A stretch of DNA of 26,236 nt from JAHDHW01 sp964551455 (GCA_964551455.1 CAZKDA010000043.1:1-26236); one strand, 5' to 3'; shown: positions 9,201 through 16,432, numbered from the stretch's first letter. Program-made: numbers and translations. The notes: generated by a model not told the origin, from the sequence alone.

Positions 9201-11463
9201 TTGTGGCGTCATTGGTACAGCCGTACTCGTCTGTGTAAGTGTAGGTCAGGGTATAAGTTCCAGCCCCCGAAGCGCCCGGATCAAAGGTGTCATTTCCAAT
9301 GATCACCCCGCCATTGTTTACAGACCAGGTTCCGCCGTCAGGAGCGCCGCCATCAATTAAAAAAGTACCGTCATTTATACAAGCCTCCTGGTCGTCGCCT
9401 GCATCTACCATTGGTAAAGGATGTACGGTTACCACCATAGTGGCTACCATAGTACAAGCGCCTTCGCCCACGGTGTAGGTCAACAGGTTGGTTCCGATAT
9501 TATTTTGGGAAGGGTTAAAAACGCCTGAACTGTTAACGCCGTCACCGCTCCAGGTTCCGCCAGGCGGGTTTGCATTTACCGTAAAATTTTCAGCGTCCAC
9601 ACAGACCTCCACATCATCGTCGATACTCACAACACCCGGAGCCTGAATGGTAAAACTTTGTGAAGTGGTAAAACTTCCGCATTGGTTGGTCGCAGTAACG
9701 GAAACGGTGTAATCCCCAGGCGAATCGTAATAAATGCCCGTAGGATATGTATCTGTGGAGGAGGAAGGTGTCGCTCCGGGGAAATCCCATTCAATGGAAG
9801 AAAAGGTTCCGAAGTTGGCCTGGAAGTTCACATTCGAAGCGCTGAAATCCAGGGTTGCTTCCTCGCAAAAATCCGGGATCGGGTCCAGGATAATTTCCGG
9901 ATCGTCAGCGATCACCAGCAAGGTATCCCAAATTTCCGAACCACAATGGTTGGAAACGGTCAGGATCACCTCATATTCACCAGCCTCTGTAATTAAAATT
10001 TGAATATCTTCGGTATCAAAACCATAAGGATCGACAAATTCCCAGCCATTGGGAGGATTGACCGACCAGTTGTACGACAAGCTATCCCCAGTCGATCCGT
10101 TGGTAAATGTAGCCACGGTGGGAGCGCAGTCGTCTGATGAAGGCGATGCCGCAGTATTCAGATCAACATCTACCGTAGTGATCACTCCTTCTATGATAGA
10201 AATGTTTTGGCTGAACTGCCCGGAGCCGCAACTCGGGCTGTTGATGAACATCGTGATCGTATAATCGCCCGGTATCAGAAACTCAACGACTATTTCTTCG
10301 GAGTTGAATAAATTTCCGCTCACCACATTCCAATGAACGCCCGGCACTCCCGGCGTGATCGACCAGCTTGGCGAAAGGGATGAACAAGTTGATGGATTCC
10401 CTGAGATCACCGCGGTAGCCCCCGATGAAGAATTTGTAAAAGTAAAAGCTTCGCCTGTACAACTGTAAGCCGGTTCATCGGTTTCAAAGATCACGCTTGG
10501 CGGCGTGCTTATCTCAATGGGTTCTATTGTCGCCAATGAAGATCCGCAAGGGTTACTTGCTTCGATCTGCACATCAAAGGCATTTTGGTAATTTCCGGTG
10601 GACGTAATCAGGCCACAGGAGGTTTCTGTAAAAGTATAGCTATAAACAAGCGGAACGGTTTCCTGTGTAAAAGAGTCCACCAATTCGCCGCTCACATATA
10701 CGTAATACATAGTTCCTGTGGGGTTATTGGTGGTATTCGTGATCGGAAAATTAATGATCGCCGGGGCACACAATCCCGTTGTATTTCCCGGATTCGCCAA
10801 TCCGACAGAAGGGTTACCGCCATTGTAAAGCGTGTAGTTTGCCACATTTTCACAACCGTTTGCAGCAGTTACGGTAACAGTAATATCATAAAAACCAAAA
10901 CCACTGTAACTGTGCGTAATAGTGGAAGTGTTTGGAAAAGTAGTATTGTTGTAAGTGATAACCTGACCATCGCCCCAATCGATCACATAAGTATCGTTGA
11001 TCGAATAAGTGGTGGATGCGTTATAAATTTCCAGGTTGATATTCTGATTGCTACCGCAAACCCTGATTTCGTTGCCATCCATGATCCCGCTCCCGGGCAT
11101 GACCCCGATCGATGGATCTGGCGTTGCCAACACAGTAACTTGCTGCGTTGGGCATGGCGAACCATTCCGGTACAAGGTTACGGTGTAATCGGTATCAACT
11201 CCTGCCTGTGGATACGAAAAGGTTCCACTGCTCCCGAAAGCATCGATATTGCCATCGGTGTCAAAATCCCATTCGTAAGAACCACTCGGGCTGACCACAT
11301 TAAAGTCAACATCCGTCAACCCGCAAGGAGTATCGTCAGAAATTGTAAAATTGCATTGGCCCTCCAAAGCAGAGGAATACAACATACAAATAAATTGGAT
11401 AAGTAAAATTCCGTTTAATCTCATATTTTCATGGATTTGGTATGTCTTAAATGGGTGTTTCAT
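3205..11463 (-). CDS. Giant SprB-like cell-surface adhesin with Ig-like and PKD repeats and a T9SS type-B sorting domain
   Basis: This 2752-residue secreted protein consists almost entirely of repeats. A signal peptide (hydrophobic core about residues 17-32) is followed by about six PKD-like domains (30-605) and 17 Ig-like units averaging 77 residues (about 607-1915). These units are marked by GGTWSG, LTYTYT and TVNPLP motifs, with one Cys near the start and one near the end, suggesting a disulfide per unit. Nine PKD domains with WDFGDG motifs follow (about 1916-2648). The last 100 residues (from FLPNGFSP through SWDG to IGSVILLR) are a gliding-motility-associated (type B) T9SS domain, with NGFSPEQGIGDVRVF in place of the common NAFTPNGDG form. 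The upstream PorP/SprF-like gene, 61 bp away, supports T9SS export. The likely role is adhesion or gliding, by analogy with SprB. M14 (codon at 11422-11424) is an alternative start giving a shorter n-region. The ligand is unknown. Confidence 0.9.
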   Translation of the reverse strand: MKHPFKTYQIHENMRLNGILLIQFICMLYSSALEGQCNFTISDDTPCGLTDVDFNVVSPSGSYEWDFDTDGNIDAFGSSGTFSYPQAGVDTDYTVTLYRNGSPCPTQQVTVLATPDPSIGVMPGSGIMDGNEIRVCGSNQNINLEIYNASTTYSINDTYVIDWGDGQVITYNNTTFPNTSTITHSYSGFGFYDITVTVTAANGCENVANYTLYNGGNPSVGLANPGNTTGLCAPAIINFPITNTTNNPTGTMYYVYVSGELVDSFTQETVPLVYSYTFTETSCGLITSTGNYQNAFDVQIEASNPCGSSLATIEPIEISTPPSVIFETDEPAYSCTGEAFTFTNSSSGATAVISGNPSTCSSLSPSWSITPGVPGVHWNVVSGNLFNSEEIVVEFLIPGDYTITMFINSPSCGSGQFSQNISIIEGVITTVDVDLNTAASPSSDDCAPTVATFTNGSTGDSLSYNWSVNPPNGWEFVDPYGFDTEDIQILITEAGEYEVILTVSNHCGSEIWDTLLVIADDPEIILDPIPDFCEEATLDFSASNVNFQANFGTFSSIEWDFPGATPSSSTDTYPTGIYYDSPGDYTVSVTATNQCGSFTTSQSFTIQAPGVVSIDDDVEVCVDAENFTVNANPPGGTWSGDGVNSSGVFNPSQNNIGTNLLTYTVGEGACTMVATMVVTVHPLPMVDAGDDQEACINDGTFLIDGGAPDGGTWSVNNGGVIIGNDTFDPGASGAGTYTLTYTYTDEYGCTNDATKTITVNDLPQVEAGPNQSICENPNNYQLTGFTPPGGTWSGTGVTSTGVFNASNTPGTGAYTLYYSYTHPGTGCSNLDSMIMTVVSNEVADAGGDEIVCINDIPFEITTGTPIGGTWSGNGVNSTNNIFYPLVAGVGNHVLTYTYGTGICETTDTKTITVLALPNINIPPDQEICINVPSFNLGSATPSGGTWTGNGVSGSTFLPGAAGLGTHVLTYSYTDPFTNCSDSEEMVIEVFPLPVLSSNDTSYCNTPGYVNLPDATPFGGTWSGPGVSGTQFNPALAGGTGTYVLTYSYTDGNGCEDEITINATVVDPSSIEAGDDQVLCIDAGPVDLNLLASPPGGTWSGPGLSGSTFLPALAGPGNHVMTYSIGSGNCQVSDDLTITVNPLPLVATEPDFEICVDETAITLSASPAGGSWTSNNGGMLSGSVFNPNASGSGVYSFTYTFTNNNGCTNEDELVVTVNPLPQPVSSDTSYCNTPGYVNLPVATPFGGTWSGPGVNGNQFNPVNAGGVGTYILTYQYTNGNGCSNTVNINVSVIDPDNVDAGNNFSACVNAAPIDLGQMASPPGGTWSANGSPGLSGNMFSPAVAGVGTHTLTYTIGSGNCQVSDNVVITINPLPAVDAGNDFEVCVSENAVILNGTPSGGSWTSNNGGVLGGNIFNASASGTGVFSFTYTYTNANGCTNADDILITVNGLPVLTANDTSYCNTPGLTDLPYATPAGGTWSGPGVSNNQFDPSVAGGVGNYTLTYTYTDNNGCTNSTTANISVIEPDAVDAGEDMIVCVDAQPFDLNTFATPLGGSWSGNGNPGLSGSMFNPAIAGVGTHTLTYSIGSGNCEVHDDLIVTVQALPEVDAGQDAEVCFGEPSFDLNTNTPAGGTWSGTGIIDAQNGTFDPSLAPGNYTLTYTYSDAIGCTNSDELVVTILPLPVVNAGNDTIFCAQGINVQLTQGFPSGGTWSGPGIIDAVAGTFNPDFAGGTGSYDLVYTYTNPNTGCTNFDSLIVYLIEPEVIDAGPNDTLCMDQGIYYLNGNSPTSGTWSGPGIIDPVAGTFDPEVAGGGLHVLTYSYGVGSCQVQDSRTILVVDMTHVVAGPNESTCLTYDNIILDGYSPAGGTWSGPGIIDPVYGVFDPSVAGAGTHTLTYTVVNQMSGCINAPTKIITVFPMQDPNFNIPEMACRNDVIYFDNLVTDNFEYSWDFGDGTSSDVYEPQHIYDVAGTYTVSLYIENQYGCFGSIEKEIVITDVPVAYFQPNTTEECEGLELHLTNGSFGAGMTYLWDFGNGITSTEANPDIVYYGQGIGDTTYIITLSVSNICGNSIYQDIITIHPLPQAAIGLSPENDCSPVVMNFANISTGAATNFYWDFGNGHTSNSPIPESQVYYTDSTTSVYTVTLISSNSCGVDTATTQVVVEPANVHSLFGVSGLQGCEPFTVDFYNYATPGAVIDWNFGDGNTSAEAEPTHTFENPGTYTVIQYANSECGYDSSTINIVVLPMPEVAFSHPSYACRNQPIVFTNLSVNVTGNHWDFGDGTTSTMTSPSHVFNEPGVYEVTLTGLSIFNQCPATYTSTVIVHDLPVASFEPESTYGCAPFPLQLNNFSIGGTFFEWDFGDGNTSNETNPVHVFSQPGTYEVSLVATDVNGCYNDTSVMNIIVHPSPNAAFDFERESLCGLPAEINFQNGSSGASGYVWIFGNETFSNYNNPTNIYENAGDYNVILIASNQFGCLDTTGTEIRIYPEPEADFSIGDAEGCSPVDVRFVNQSSQSNLYYWDFGDGTTSNDASPEHVYTQPGVYDVQLVVSIEGACHDTIMKENIVTVHEIPFANFIPMEVGAESDGTYEMINLSENAVEYYWEFSDGGSSTEENPIHRFYGDAVQQIYLEARSEYGCIDDTLITFRPEFIKGLFLPNGFSPEQGIGDVRVFRPRGVGLKEYHVQVFSTYGLLLWESTMLEEGQPAESWDGTYRGQLMPQDVYVWKCKGVFKDGTTWKGEKSEKGGYKTIGSVILLR
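5715..9640 (-). repeat. Seventeen tandem Ig-like repeats inside the giant gene
   Basis: The encoded protein shows 17 consecutive units of about 77 residues. Each has a DAG..V/IC entry motif, a GGTWSG or GGSWTS core, an F.P/F.A segment, an AG.GT..LTYTY strand and a GCTN or GNCQ Cys before the next TVNPLP linker. At DNA level the GTWSGPG codons recur almost unchanged (for example CCGGGGCCGCTCCAGGT near 6090, 6330 and 7020). The block is a candidate for recombination and copy-number change. Confidence 0.85.
6430..8490 (-). repeat. Higher-order repeat: three-unit cassette, about 690 bp period
   Basis: Units 6-8, 9-11 and 12-14 of the Ig-like array form three copies of an A-B-C cassette. A units start with NDTSYCNTPG, B units end with IGSGNCQVSD or a close variant, and C units carry GGSWTSNNGG (unit 14 has diverged). 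The A-unit codons for the CNTPG segment recur near 7081, 7771 and 8452, giving periods of 690 and 681 bp. This indicates duplication of whole three-domain blocks after the single units had diverged. Confidence 0.8.
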
Positions 11464-11524
11464 AGTATGGGAAAATTTTCATGGGTTTGTTCATGCAGAT
11501 CATTTGGCGGGCAATGGTATATCG

Positions 11525-12628
11525 TTAGAAAAAGTTATGACACTTCAGGAAGCGTTTTCCTTTGTATTTGCGTTTTCCGCCCAAAATCCCGGCGAATTGG
11601 TTACCATTCCATCTGAACGCAACCTCGTAAACTCCGCCGCCTTTCATTCCTACACCGGTCGTATTGGCGTCGTAGCTCAGGCCGATAAAAAACCGTGAAT
11701 CTTTTTTGCCATCAAAATAGGCTCCTACGGCAAGGATCCAGGCATTGGTATTTTTATAATGAGAGATCAAATGTTTATTCTGATGCAATGCTCCCACGTA
11801 AAATCCATCATACAACACATACACGCCATAAGTAAACACCTGGAGATCTTCTCTGAACTTGAAAACATTATCACCCTGCAAGTCAACCTTAATATTCGGC
11901 GACAGGGCGATCTCTTTTTTTGAACCATTAAAAACAACCATCGGGATGACTGTTCCGGCGTGGAAAGTGATCCTCGGTGCCGTTTTCGTTTCCAGGTTTT
12001 GAAAAGATTCTCCTCCACCGGTAGATTGAAACAGGGAAGGCAAATGATGGATACTGACCCCCACGCTGCTCAGCACATCGCGGTACTTGCGTTTGCCAAG
12101 TTTAAAATCAGAATTGACCCGCCAGAGGATACCTGCATGGAAATCAGTGAACGAAACGCGATCCAGCACGGGAACCGCCGTGGTTTGATAAATGGCTCCA
12201 TGAACCGGGTCGAGCTGATCGGAGAAAACGATCTTGCTCCAGTCCACGGATTTTTGCACCCAATTGGCTTCCAGCCCGAAATGGATATTGTGTTTTGCCA
12301 GCGGTATGGTGTAAGCATAAGAAAGGCCGATATGTGTGGTGTTGAGTTGTGCAAGCCCTTCGGTATTGCTGAAAAGGTTCAAACCAAAACCGCTCTTGAT
12401 GAAAGGCTCCTGTAGCTCAATGGAAAAGCCGAAGGTTCGAAAACCATGATCGACATTGACCCACTGCATCCGGGATACGCCGGCAATGCTAAGTCCGGGT
12501 TCCAGGCCTGTGAAGGCAGGATTCAAGTAGATACGATTTGCATAAAACTGGGAAAAGGAAGGATCTTGCGCCTTACCTGCCAAACTCATCAAAACCAGTA
12601 AACCAAAAAGTGTAAGTCTTTTTCTCAT
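11525..12628 (-). CDS. PorP/SprF-family type IX secretion system membrane protein
   Basis: This 367-residue protein starts with a signal peptide (MRKRLTLFGLLVLMSLAGKAQ, cleavage near residue 21). It continues with DPSFSQFYANRIYLNPAFTG, the hallmark N-terminus of the PorP/SprF family, which forms outer-membrane beta-barrels. The remainder shows alternating strands typical of such a barrel (for example GFGLNLFSNTEGLAQLNTTHIGLSY and FFIGLSYDANTTGVGM), with the length expected of the family. In Flavobacterium johnsoniae SprF is needed to export the giant adhesin SprB, and PorP-like genes commonly sit beside type-B sorting-domain proteins. Here the order is PorP/SprF-like first, giant gene second, with 61 bp between and no terminator, so cotranscription is likely. 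Whether it acts only on this neighbour is inference. I do not assign sprF or porP specifically. Confidence 0.92.
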   Translation of the reverse strand: MRKRLTLFGLLVLMSLAGKAQDPSFSQFYANRIYLNPAFTGLEPGLSIAGVSRMQWVNVDHGFRTFGFSIELQEPFIKSGFGLNLFSNTEGLAQLNTTHIGLSYAYTIPLAKHNIHFGLEANWVQKSVDWSKIVFSDQLDPVHGAIYQTTAVPVLDRVSFTDFHAGILWRVNSDFKLGKRKYRDVLSSVGVSIHHLPSLFQSTGGGESFQNLETKTAPRITFHAGTVIPMVVFNGSKKEIALSPNIKVDLQGDNVFKFREDLQVFTYGVYVLYDGFYVGALHQNKHLISHYKNTNAWILAVGAYFDGKKDSRFFIGLSYDANTTGVGMKGGGVYEVAFRWNGNQFAGILGGKRKYKGKRFLKCHNFF

Positions 12629-13194
12629 AAAGAAAATGTTTAGGATCGTTCAAAAATCCTGCGCTAATTAAAATTTGCGGGAAGTGGTTTTTTAAAAAGT
12701 CATTTCAAAAAGAGGGAAAAACGAAGGGGTTTTGAAGGAGGGAATAGAAAGGGGATTTTCTATTTTGACTTAAATTTATCCGATAACACAACTAACTATC
12801 AACGATCTGGTTTTCTCAAACTGTGACTTTACAGAATGACCAAAATTCCGGATATTATTTTCAGCAGTAGCTTTGGGTTGTTGTGGCTTCGAGGCACATC
12901 GAACCACTTGTTTTTATAAAACCTCCATAAATACGCGACTTTCACAGTGGGCATGGTGATTTGGAAAATGATTTTTATCCAAAACACATTTCTGGATATG
13001 TGACAAGAATTCATTGAAAAAAATGTATGCCCGAAAGCAATAAACCGAGAAATTCATATCGGGTTTTAAACAAGCTTCCAGCCTGGATGGGATTTAGGAA
13101 GTCAAAGTTGAAAAGGCATTTTTGCGGGAAGCAGTAAAAACAAAAACGCCCGTCCGGAGGCGGACGGGCGTTTTTACAAACCGGCGGAAGGTTA
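12629..13194. other. Intergenic stretch, no supported gene
   Basis: These 566 bp separate the PorP/SprF-like start from the end of the DUF3244-like gene, and should contain the promoter of the PorP/adhesin unit. I found no clear TAnnTTTG element on the minus strand. A 61-codon open frame at 12829-13014 lacks protein-like features. The terminator of the small gene is at 13142-13175. Confidence 0.45.
13142..13175 (-). terminator. Strong intrinsic terminator after the DUF3244-like gene
   Basis: AAAAACGCCCGTCCG (13142-13156), a GAGG loop and CGGACGGGCGTTTTT (13161-13175) make a perfect 15-bp stem flanked by A and T tracts. It lies 19 bp beyond the stop codon of the minus-strand gene at 13195 and could work in both directions. 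Confidence 0.88.
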
Positions 13195-13572
13195 TTATTT
13201 TATATTGACCTGCTTCCGTATCATTCCGGTGAAAGATCTCAATTGTACTTCGTAGTTGCCGGTTTCGTATTCACTCAGATTGATTTCGTAAATTGTATCA
13301 ACGGGAAGGTCGAGTACATCGTCGCGGAAAAGGATATCGCCATTTTCATTTTTTACAATGATCTCGCTCAGGTTAAAGTTGATTGTTTCAAAATCTATAA
13401 AGCATAACTTATTTTCATCATCAGTGTAAAAAGACCAACTTTCGTCTTTTATTTCAGTCAGGTTCATCGTGGGAATCCGGTGATCATCAGCGCTGGCAAC
13501 AGATTGGGAAAATAAGCTATTGCCAGTAAAACAGAGCAGCACAAAAGCAAAAAGTGAATTGACGATTTTCAT
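13195..13572 (-). CDS. Small secreted DUF3244-like protein
   Basis: This 125-residue protein has a signal peptide (MKIVNSLFAFVLLCFTGNSLFSQ, cleavage near residue 23). The mature domain of about 100 residues is rich in beta strands: FINFNL-type strands, VKNENGDILFRDDVL, YEINLSEYETGNYEVQL and a final FTGMIRKQVNIK. The pattern of a strand, a D/NG turn, and Y.I.LS....G.Y.V.L near the C-terminus resembles DUF3244 proteins of Bacteroidota and also the T9SS type-A sorting-domain fold. It may therefore be a stand-alone beta-sandwich, or a sorting-like domain with no cargo. Its function is unknown. It has its own promoter-like element and a strong terminator, so it is probably a single-gene transcript, and it is upstream of the PorP/adhesin unit on the same strand. 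Confidence 0.75.
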   Translation of the reverse strand: MKIVNSLFAFVLLCFTGNSLFSQSVASADDHRIPTMNLTEIKDESWSFYTDDENKLCFIDFETINFNLSEIIVKNENGDILFRDDVLDLPVDTIYEINLSEYETGNYEVQLRSFTGMIRKQVNIK

Positions 13573-13953
13573 AATAAACTACTGTTAATTGATTTGTTTG
13601 GAAAATTTTAATTATCAAATATAAACAAGCCTTCTTAAAAAGAAAAAACCTCTTTTTTCAACTGTTTCCGAATTAAATTTCCGCCAATCCGGGAAAACAG
13701 AAATAAAAAAGGCAGGTTTTAGGGTTCAAAAGAATAACGAAGGGCAAATTTCGCATATTCAGAACAGAATTCCGAATAAAAAATTGTAAAAAAAAATACA
13801 CTTTTATACGAAATGCACGTGTGCAATTGTTTCGCACATTCGAAATTTATTTGTTTATACTCTCAAGTAACTTTCGAAACGCTCCCGTTGAGCATCTTTA
13901 CGACGGTGATATTATAGCTATTTATCCGCAACTTGAGTTATTTAATCGCCCTC
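13573..13953. other. Intergenic stretch, promoter of the small secreted gene only
   Basis: These AT-rich 381 bp lie between two minus-strand genes. Apart from the promoter-like element at 13616-13623 and a short palindrome TGCAC-GT-GTGCA near 13813-13824, I see nothing supportable. No clear terminator for the Nudix gene is visible. Confidence 0.45.
13616..13623 (-). promoter_or_regulatory. Promoter -7 element of the DUF3244-like gene
   Basis: The minus strand reads TATATTTG, an exact TAnnTTTG match, 43 bp upstream of the start codon at 13572. At the -33 spacing there is TTTT instead of TTTG. Confidence 0.45.
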
Positions 13954-14574
13954 CTATTGAAAAAAAGCCAAAACATCCAGGATGCTTTTGTATGCTTTGC
14001 GGTTTTCTGAAAAAAAACGTTTTAAGCCGATCCATTCGGCAATTTCGATATTTTCTTCGGTTTGCGGAACCAAGTGTTTATCTCTGGTTTTCATTGAAAA
14101 CCAATGGGTCAGTTTCAGTATTCTATTTCCATTGTCATTTTTGTAGGTATGCCGCGTGAGGGTGATGGGGACTGTCAATTCCAGGTTTTCGATCCCGGTT
14201 TCTTCCTTCACTTCACGCAAGGCGGCAGATTCGCGGCTTTCTCCCGGATCAATCTTTCCTTTGGGCAGATCCCAATGATCGAGGCGGTAGATCACAAGGA
14301 TTTCATTTTGATCATTAAAAACGATTCCTCCGGCGGCTTCTATGATCTTGTAGAGGCTTTCGAAATCATCGATCAGCTTTTGAAGATCGTCAAAATAAAC
14401 GACGACGGAATCAAATTTTCCGGTTTTTTCGAGCAAATCGATATAAGTCAGCAGATTTTTCGGTTTCCCTGTATATTTTCCTCCCAGCCAATTTTTGGGA
14501 AGGGGCAACAACTTTCGGTATTCCTGCGTATTCAACAGCAAAAGTGGTGTGTCGTTAATATATATTTTGTACAT
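13954..14574 (-). CDS. Nudix hydrolase with N-terminal extension
   Basis: This 206-residue cytosolic enzyme has a perfect Nudix box at residues 106-128 (GX5EX7REUXEEXGU; G106, E112, and the REVKEETGI helix that binds the catalytic metal). It is preceded by the WDLPKGK strand typical of nucleoside-diphosphate-linked substrate hydrolases. The first 80 residues form an extra domain with a strand-rich start (MYKIYINDTPLLLL) and a region around FDSVVVYFDDLQKLIDDF, so the protein is longer than minimal Nudix enzymes of 130-150 residues. The exact substrate cannot be read from the sequence. The gene is divergent from pyrE with only 33 bp between start codons. The pairing with a pyrimidine-biosynthesis gene suggests a nucleotide-related housekeeping role, but that is inference. 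Confidence 0.9.
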   Translation of the reverse strand: MYKIYINDTPLLLLNTQEYRKLLPLPKNWLGGKYTGKPKNLLTYIDLLEKTGKFDSVVVYFDDLQKLIDDFESLYKIIEAAGGIVFNDQNEILVIYRLDHWDLPKGKIDPGESRESAALREVKEETGIENLELTVPITLTRHTYKNDNGNRILKLTHWFSMKTRDKHLVPQTEENIEIAEWIGLKRFFSENRKAYKSILDVLAFFQ

Positions 14575-14577
14575 TTG
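14570..14577 (+). promoter_or_regulatory. Promoter -7 element of pyrE
   Basis: TACATTTG matches TAnnTTTG exactly, 30 bp upstream of the pyrE start codon. It overlaps the first codon of the divergent Nudix gene (ATG at 14572-14574 on the minus strand). The -33 position has no clear TTTG. Confidence 0.5.
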
Positions 14578-14607
14578 CGTTCATTTTTTCTTTCAGCGCC
14601 AAAAACG

Positions 14608-15234
14608 ATGAACTCAGCTCACGAAGTAGCGGCAAGATTGCTGCAAATTAAAGCAATTAAACTGAACCCTCAAAAACCGTTCGTTTGGGCTTCAGGCTTA
14701 CACTCACCTATATATTGCGACAACAGAGTGATACTTTCCTATCCAACGGTACGGGCTTTTATTATTGAAGCTTTGGCAGAGAAATCCAGAGAGTTCGGAG
14801 CGTTTGATACGATAGCGGGAGTAGCCACCTCCGGGATCGCCTTTGGCGCTCTGCTGGCAAGTCGGCTTGATCTGCCATTCGTTTATGTGCGCGACAAAGC
14901 CAAGGCGCACGGGCGTCAGAACCAGGTGGAAGGAAGGCTGGCAGGAGGTGAAAATGTACTGGTAGTGGAAGACCTGATCTCCACAGGAGGCAGCTGCCTC
15001 AAAGCTGTAAAAGCCCTGGAAGAGAGTGCCTGCCAGGTTGCCGGCGTTATTGCTATTTTTTCTTATGGTTTCGACGTGGCAAAAGAAGCATTTGCACAGG
15101 CAAATTGCCGCTTTATCACCCTAACTAACTATGAAGAATTGCTGAGGGAAGCAATCAAATCCGACTATATCAGCAATGCTGATCTGGATACCCTTGAAAA
15201 CTGGAGAACTGCCCCACAAAAATGGCTGGCTTAA
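14608..15234 (+). CDS. pyrE: Orotate phosphoribosyltransferase
   Basis: PyrE joins orotate with PRPP to give orotidine 5'-monophosphate, the fifth step of de novo pyrimidine synthesis, in the cytosol. The 208-residue product has the type I phosphoribosyltransferase PRPP-binding motif NVLVVEDLISTGGS at residues 116-129. It also has the flexible catalytic loop RDKAKAHGRQNQVEG (about 95-109, with the loop lysines and histidine) and the orotate-side GVATSGIAFGALLA segment. The start was taken as the ATG at 14608, which gives the usual PyrE N-terminus (about 20 residues before PFVWASGLHSPIYCDNR). The open frame extends further upstream but crosses the Nudix gene, which is implausible. The M42 peptidase gene follows after 73 bp on the same strand. 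Confidence 0.96.
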   Translation: MNSAHEVAARLLQIKAIKLNPQKPFVWASGLHSPIYCDNRVILSYPTVRAFIIEALAEKSREFGAFDTIAGVATSGIAFGALLASRLDLPFVYVRDKAKAHGRQNQVEGRLAGGENVLVVEDLISTGGSCLKAVKALEESACQVAGVIAIFSYGFDVAKEAFAQANCRFITLTNYEELLREAIKSDYISNADLDTLENWRTAPQKWLA

Positions 15235-15307
15235 CACACCACCACAAGACGAATTATCTTTTGAAAATTTAAAAAGGCTCATTTACAATCGAGCCGGATC
15301 ACTGCAA

Positions 15308-16414
15308 ATGAAAGACGTTACTCCACCAAAAAACAAGTTTGTCATCAGTAAAGAATCAGAGACTTTTTTGAAAAAATATCTCAATAATTCTTCACCTACC
15401 GGCTTTGAAATCGCCGGACAAAAACTCTGGCTCGAATACGTAAAACCCTATATCGAGGACTGGAAACTGGACAATTACGGAACCGTCTATGGGGTCATCA
15501 ATCCCGGCAAAGATTATAAAGTGGTCATCGAAGGCCATGCCGACGAAATCTCCTGGTTTGTTCACTACATCTCCGACGATGGCTACCTCAACGTCATTCG
15601 CAACGGTGGCTCCGATCACCTGATCGCTCCCTCGAAAAGGGTAAATATTCACACCAAAAAGGGAATTGTAAAAGGGGTATTTGGCTGGCCGGCCATCCAT
15701 ACGCGTAAAGGCGAAGATGAAAAGCTTGCCCCTACGGTTGAAAATATTTTCATCGACGTCGGCGCCAAAGACAAAAAAGAAGTGGAGGCCATGGGTATCC
15801 ATGTTGGTTGTGTAATAACTTATGAAGACGAAATGATGGTGCTCAACGATCGCTATTATGTCGGCAGGGCTTTGGACAATCGCATCGGCGGATTCTGTAT
15901 CGCAGAAGTAGCCAAACTCCTCCACAAAAACAAAATCCAACTGCCTTATACACTTTATATTGTCAACTCCGTGCAGGAGGAGATCGGGCTGAGAGGCGCC
16001 GAAATGATCGCCAATACCATCAAGCCTGATGTGGCGATCGTCACCGATGTTACCCATGATACTTACACGCCGCTGGTCAGCAAAAAGAAGATCGGCGATG
16101 TGCAAAGCGGTAAAGGACCTTCGGTTACCTATGCTCCTGCCGTCCACAACAAACTGCTCGACCTCATTATCGACACAGCAGGAAAACATAAGATTCCAAT
16201 TCAGCGTGAAGTGGCTTCCCGACGTACCGGCACAGATACCGACGCTTTTGCATATTCCAACGGCGGCGTCCCCTCGGCGCTGATCTCGTTGCCACTGAAA
16301 TACATGCACACTACCGTTGAAATGGCTCACAAAGACGACGTCGGCTACGTGATTCAATTGATCTATGCAACTTTACAAAACATTAAATACAAACACGATT
16401 TCAAATACTTCTGA
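15308..16414 (+). CDS. M42-family metallo-aminopeptidase
   Basis: This 368-residue cytosolic enzyme belongs to peptidase family M42 (tetrahedral aminopeptidase / glutamyl aminopeptidase type; older annotations say cellulase M). The family assembles as large oligomers and trims peptides. The expected co-catalytic metal ligands are visible: H77 in EGHADE, D190 in GRALDNRIGG, E224/E225 in VQEEIGLRGA, D247 in TDVTHD and H334 in MHTTVE. E224 is the probable general base. The start at 15308 is chosen because the open frame upstream overlaps pyrE and lacks family similarity, while MKDVTPPKNKFVISKESETF leads directly into the conserved fold. Substrate preference is unknown. Confidence 0.93.
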   Translation: MKDVTPPKNKFVISKESETFLKKYLNNSSPTGFEIAGQKLWLEYVKPYIEDWKLDNYGTVYGVINPGKDYKVVIEGHADEISWFVHYISDDGYLNVIRNGGSDHLIAPSKRVNIHTKKGIVKGVFGWPAIHTRKGEDEKLAPTVENIFIDVGAKDKKEVEAMGIHVGCVITYEDEMMVLNDRYYVGRALDNRIGGFCIAEVAKLLHKNKIQLPYTLYIVNSVQEEIGLRGAEMIANTIKPDVAIVTDVTHDTYTPLVSKKKIGDVQSGKGPSVTYAPAVHNKLLDLIIDTAGKHKIPIQREVASRRTGTDTDAFAYSNGGVPSALISLPLKYMHTTVEMAHKDDVGYVIQLIYATLQNIKYKHDFKYF

Positions 16415-16432
16415 TTTGCATTGAATTGTGCT

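Noticed and set aside
5715..9640. Regular repeats resembling a CRISPR-like or satellite array
   Set aside because: The repeats keep one open reading frame, vary in length and encode Ig-like domains with a signal peptide upstream and a sorting domain downstream.
10585..11406. 273-codon open frame on the plus strand opposite the giant gene
   Set aside because: It is a shadow of the repeat-coding strand. The composition is Arg/Ser/Ile-rich without domain features, and the minus-strand frame is clearly the real gene over the full length. The other plus-strand frames within 3205-11463 are rejected for the same reason.
12829..13014. 61-codon minus-strand open frame in the intergenic region
   Set aside because: No signal peptide, domain or promoter is seen, and the composition is not protein-like. 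I cannot exclude that the stretch is a dispersed repeat.
15176..15307. Upstream extension of the M42 reading frame overlapping pyrE
   Set aside because: The added 44 residues overlap the conserved PyrE C-terminus and do not resemble the M42 N-terminus; the ATG at 15308 fits the family.
15392..16357. 321-codon open frame on the minus strand opposite the M42 peptidase
   Set aside because: The plus-strand frame carries all metal ligands of M42. The antisense frame shows no recognisable domain and probably results from codon bias.
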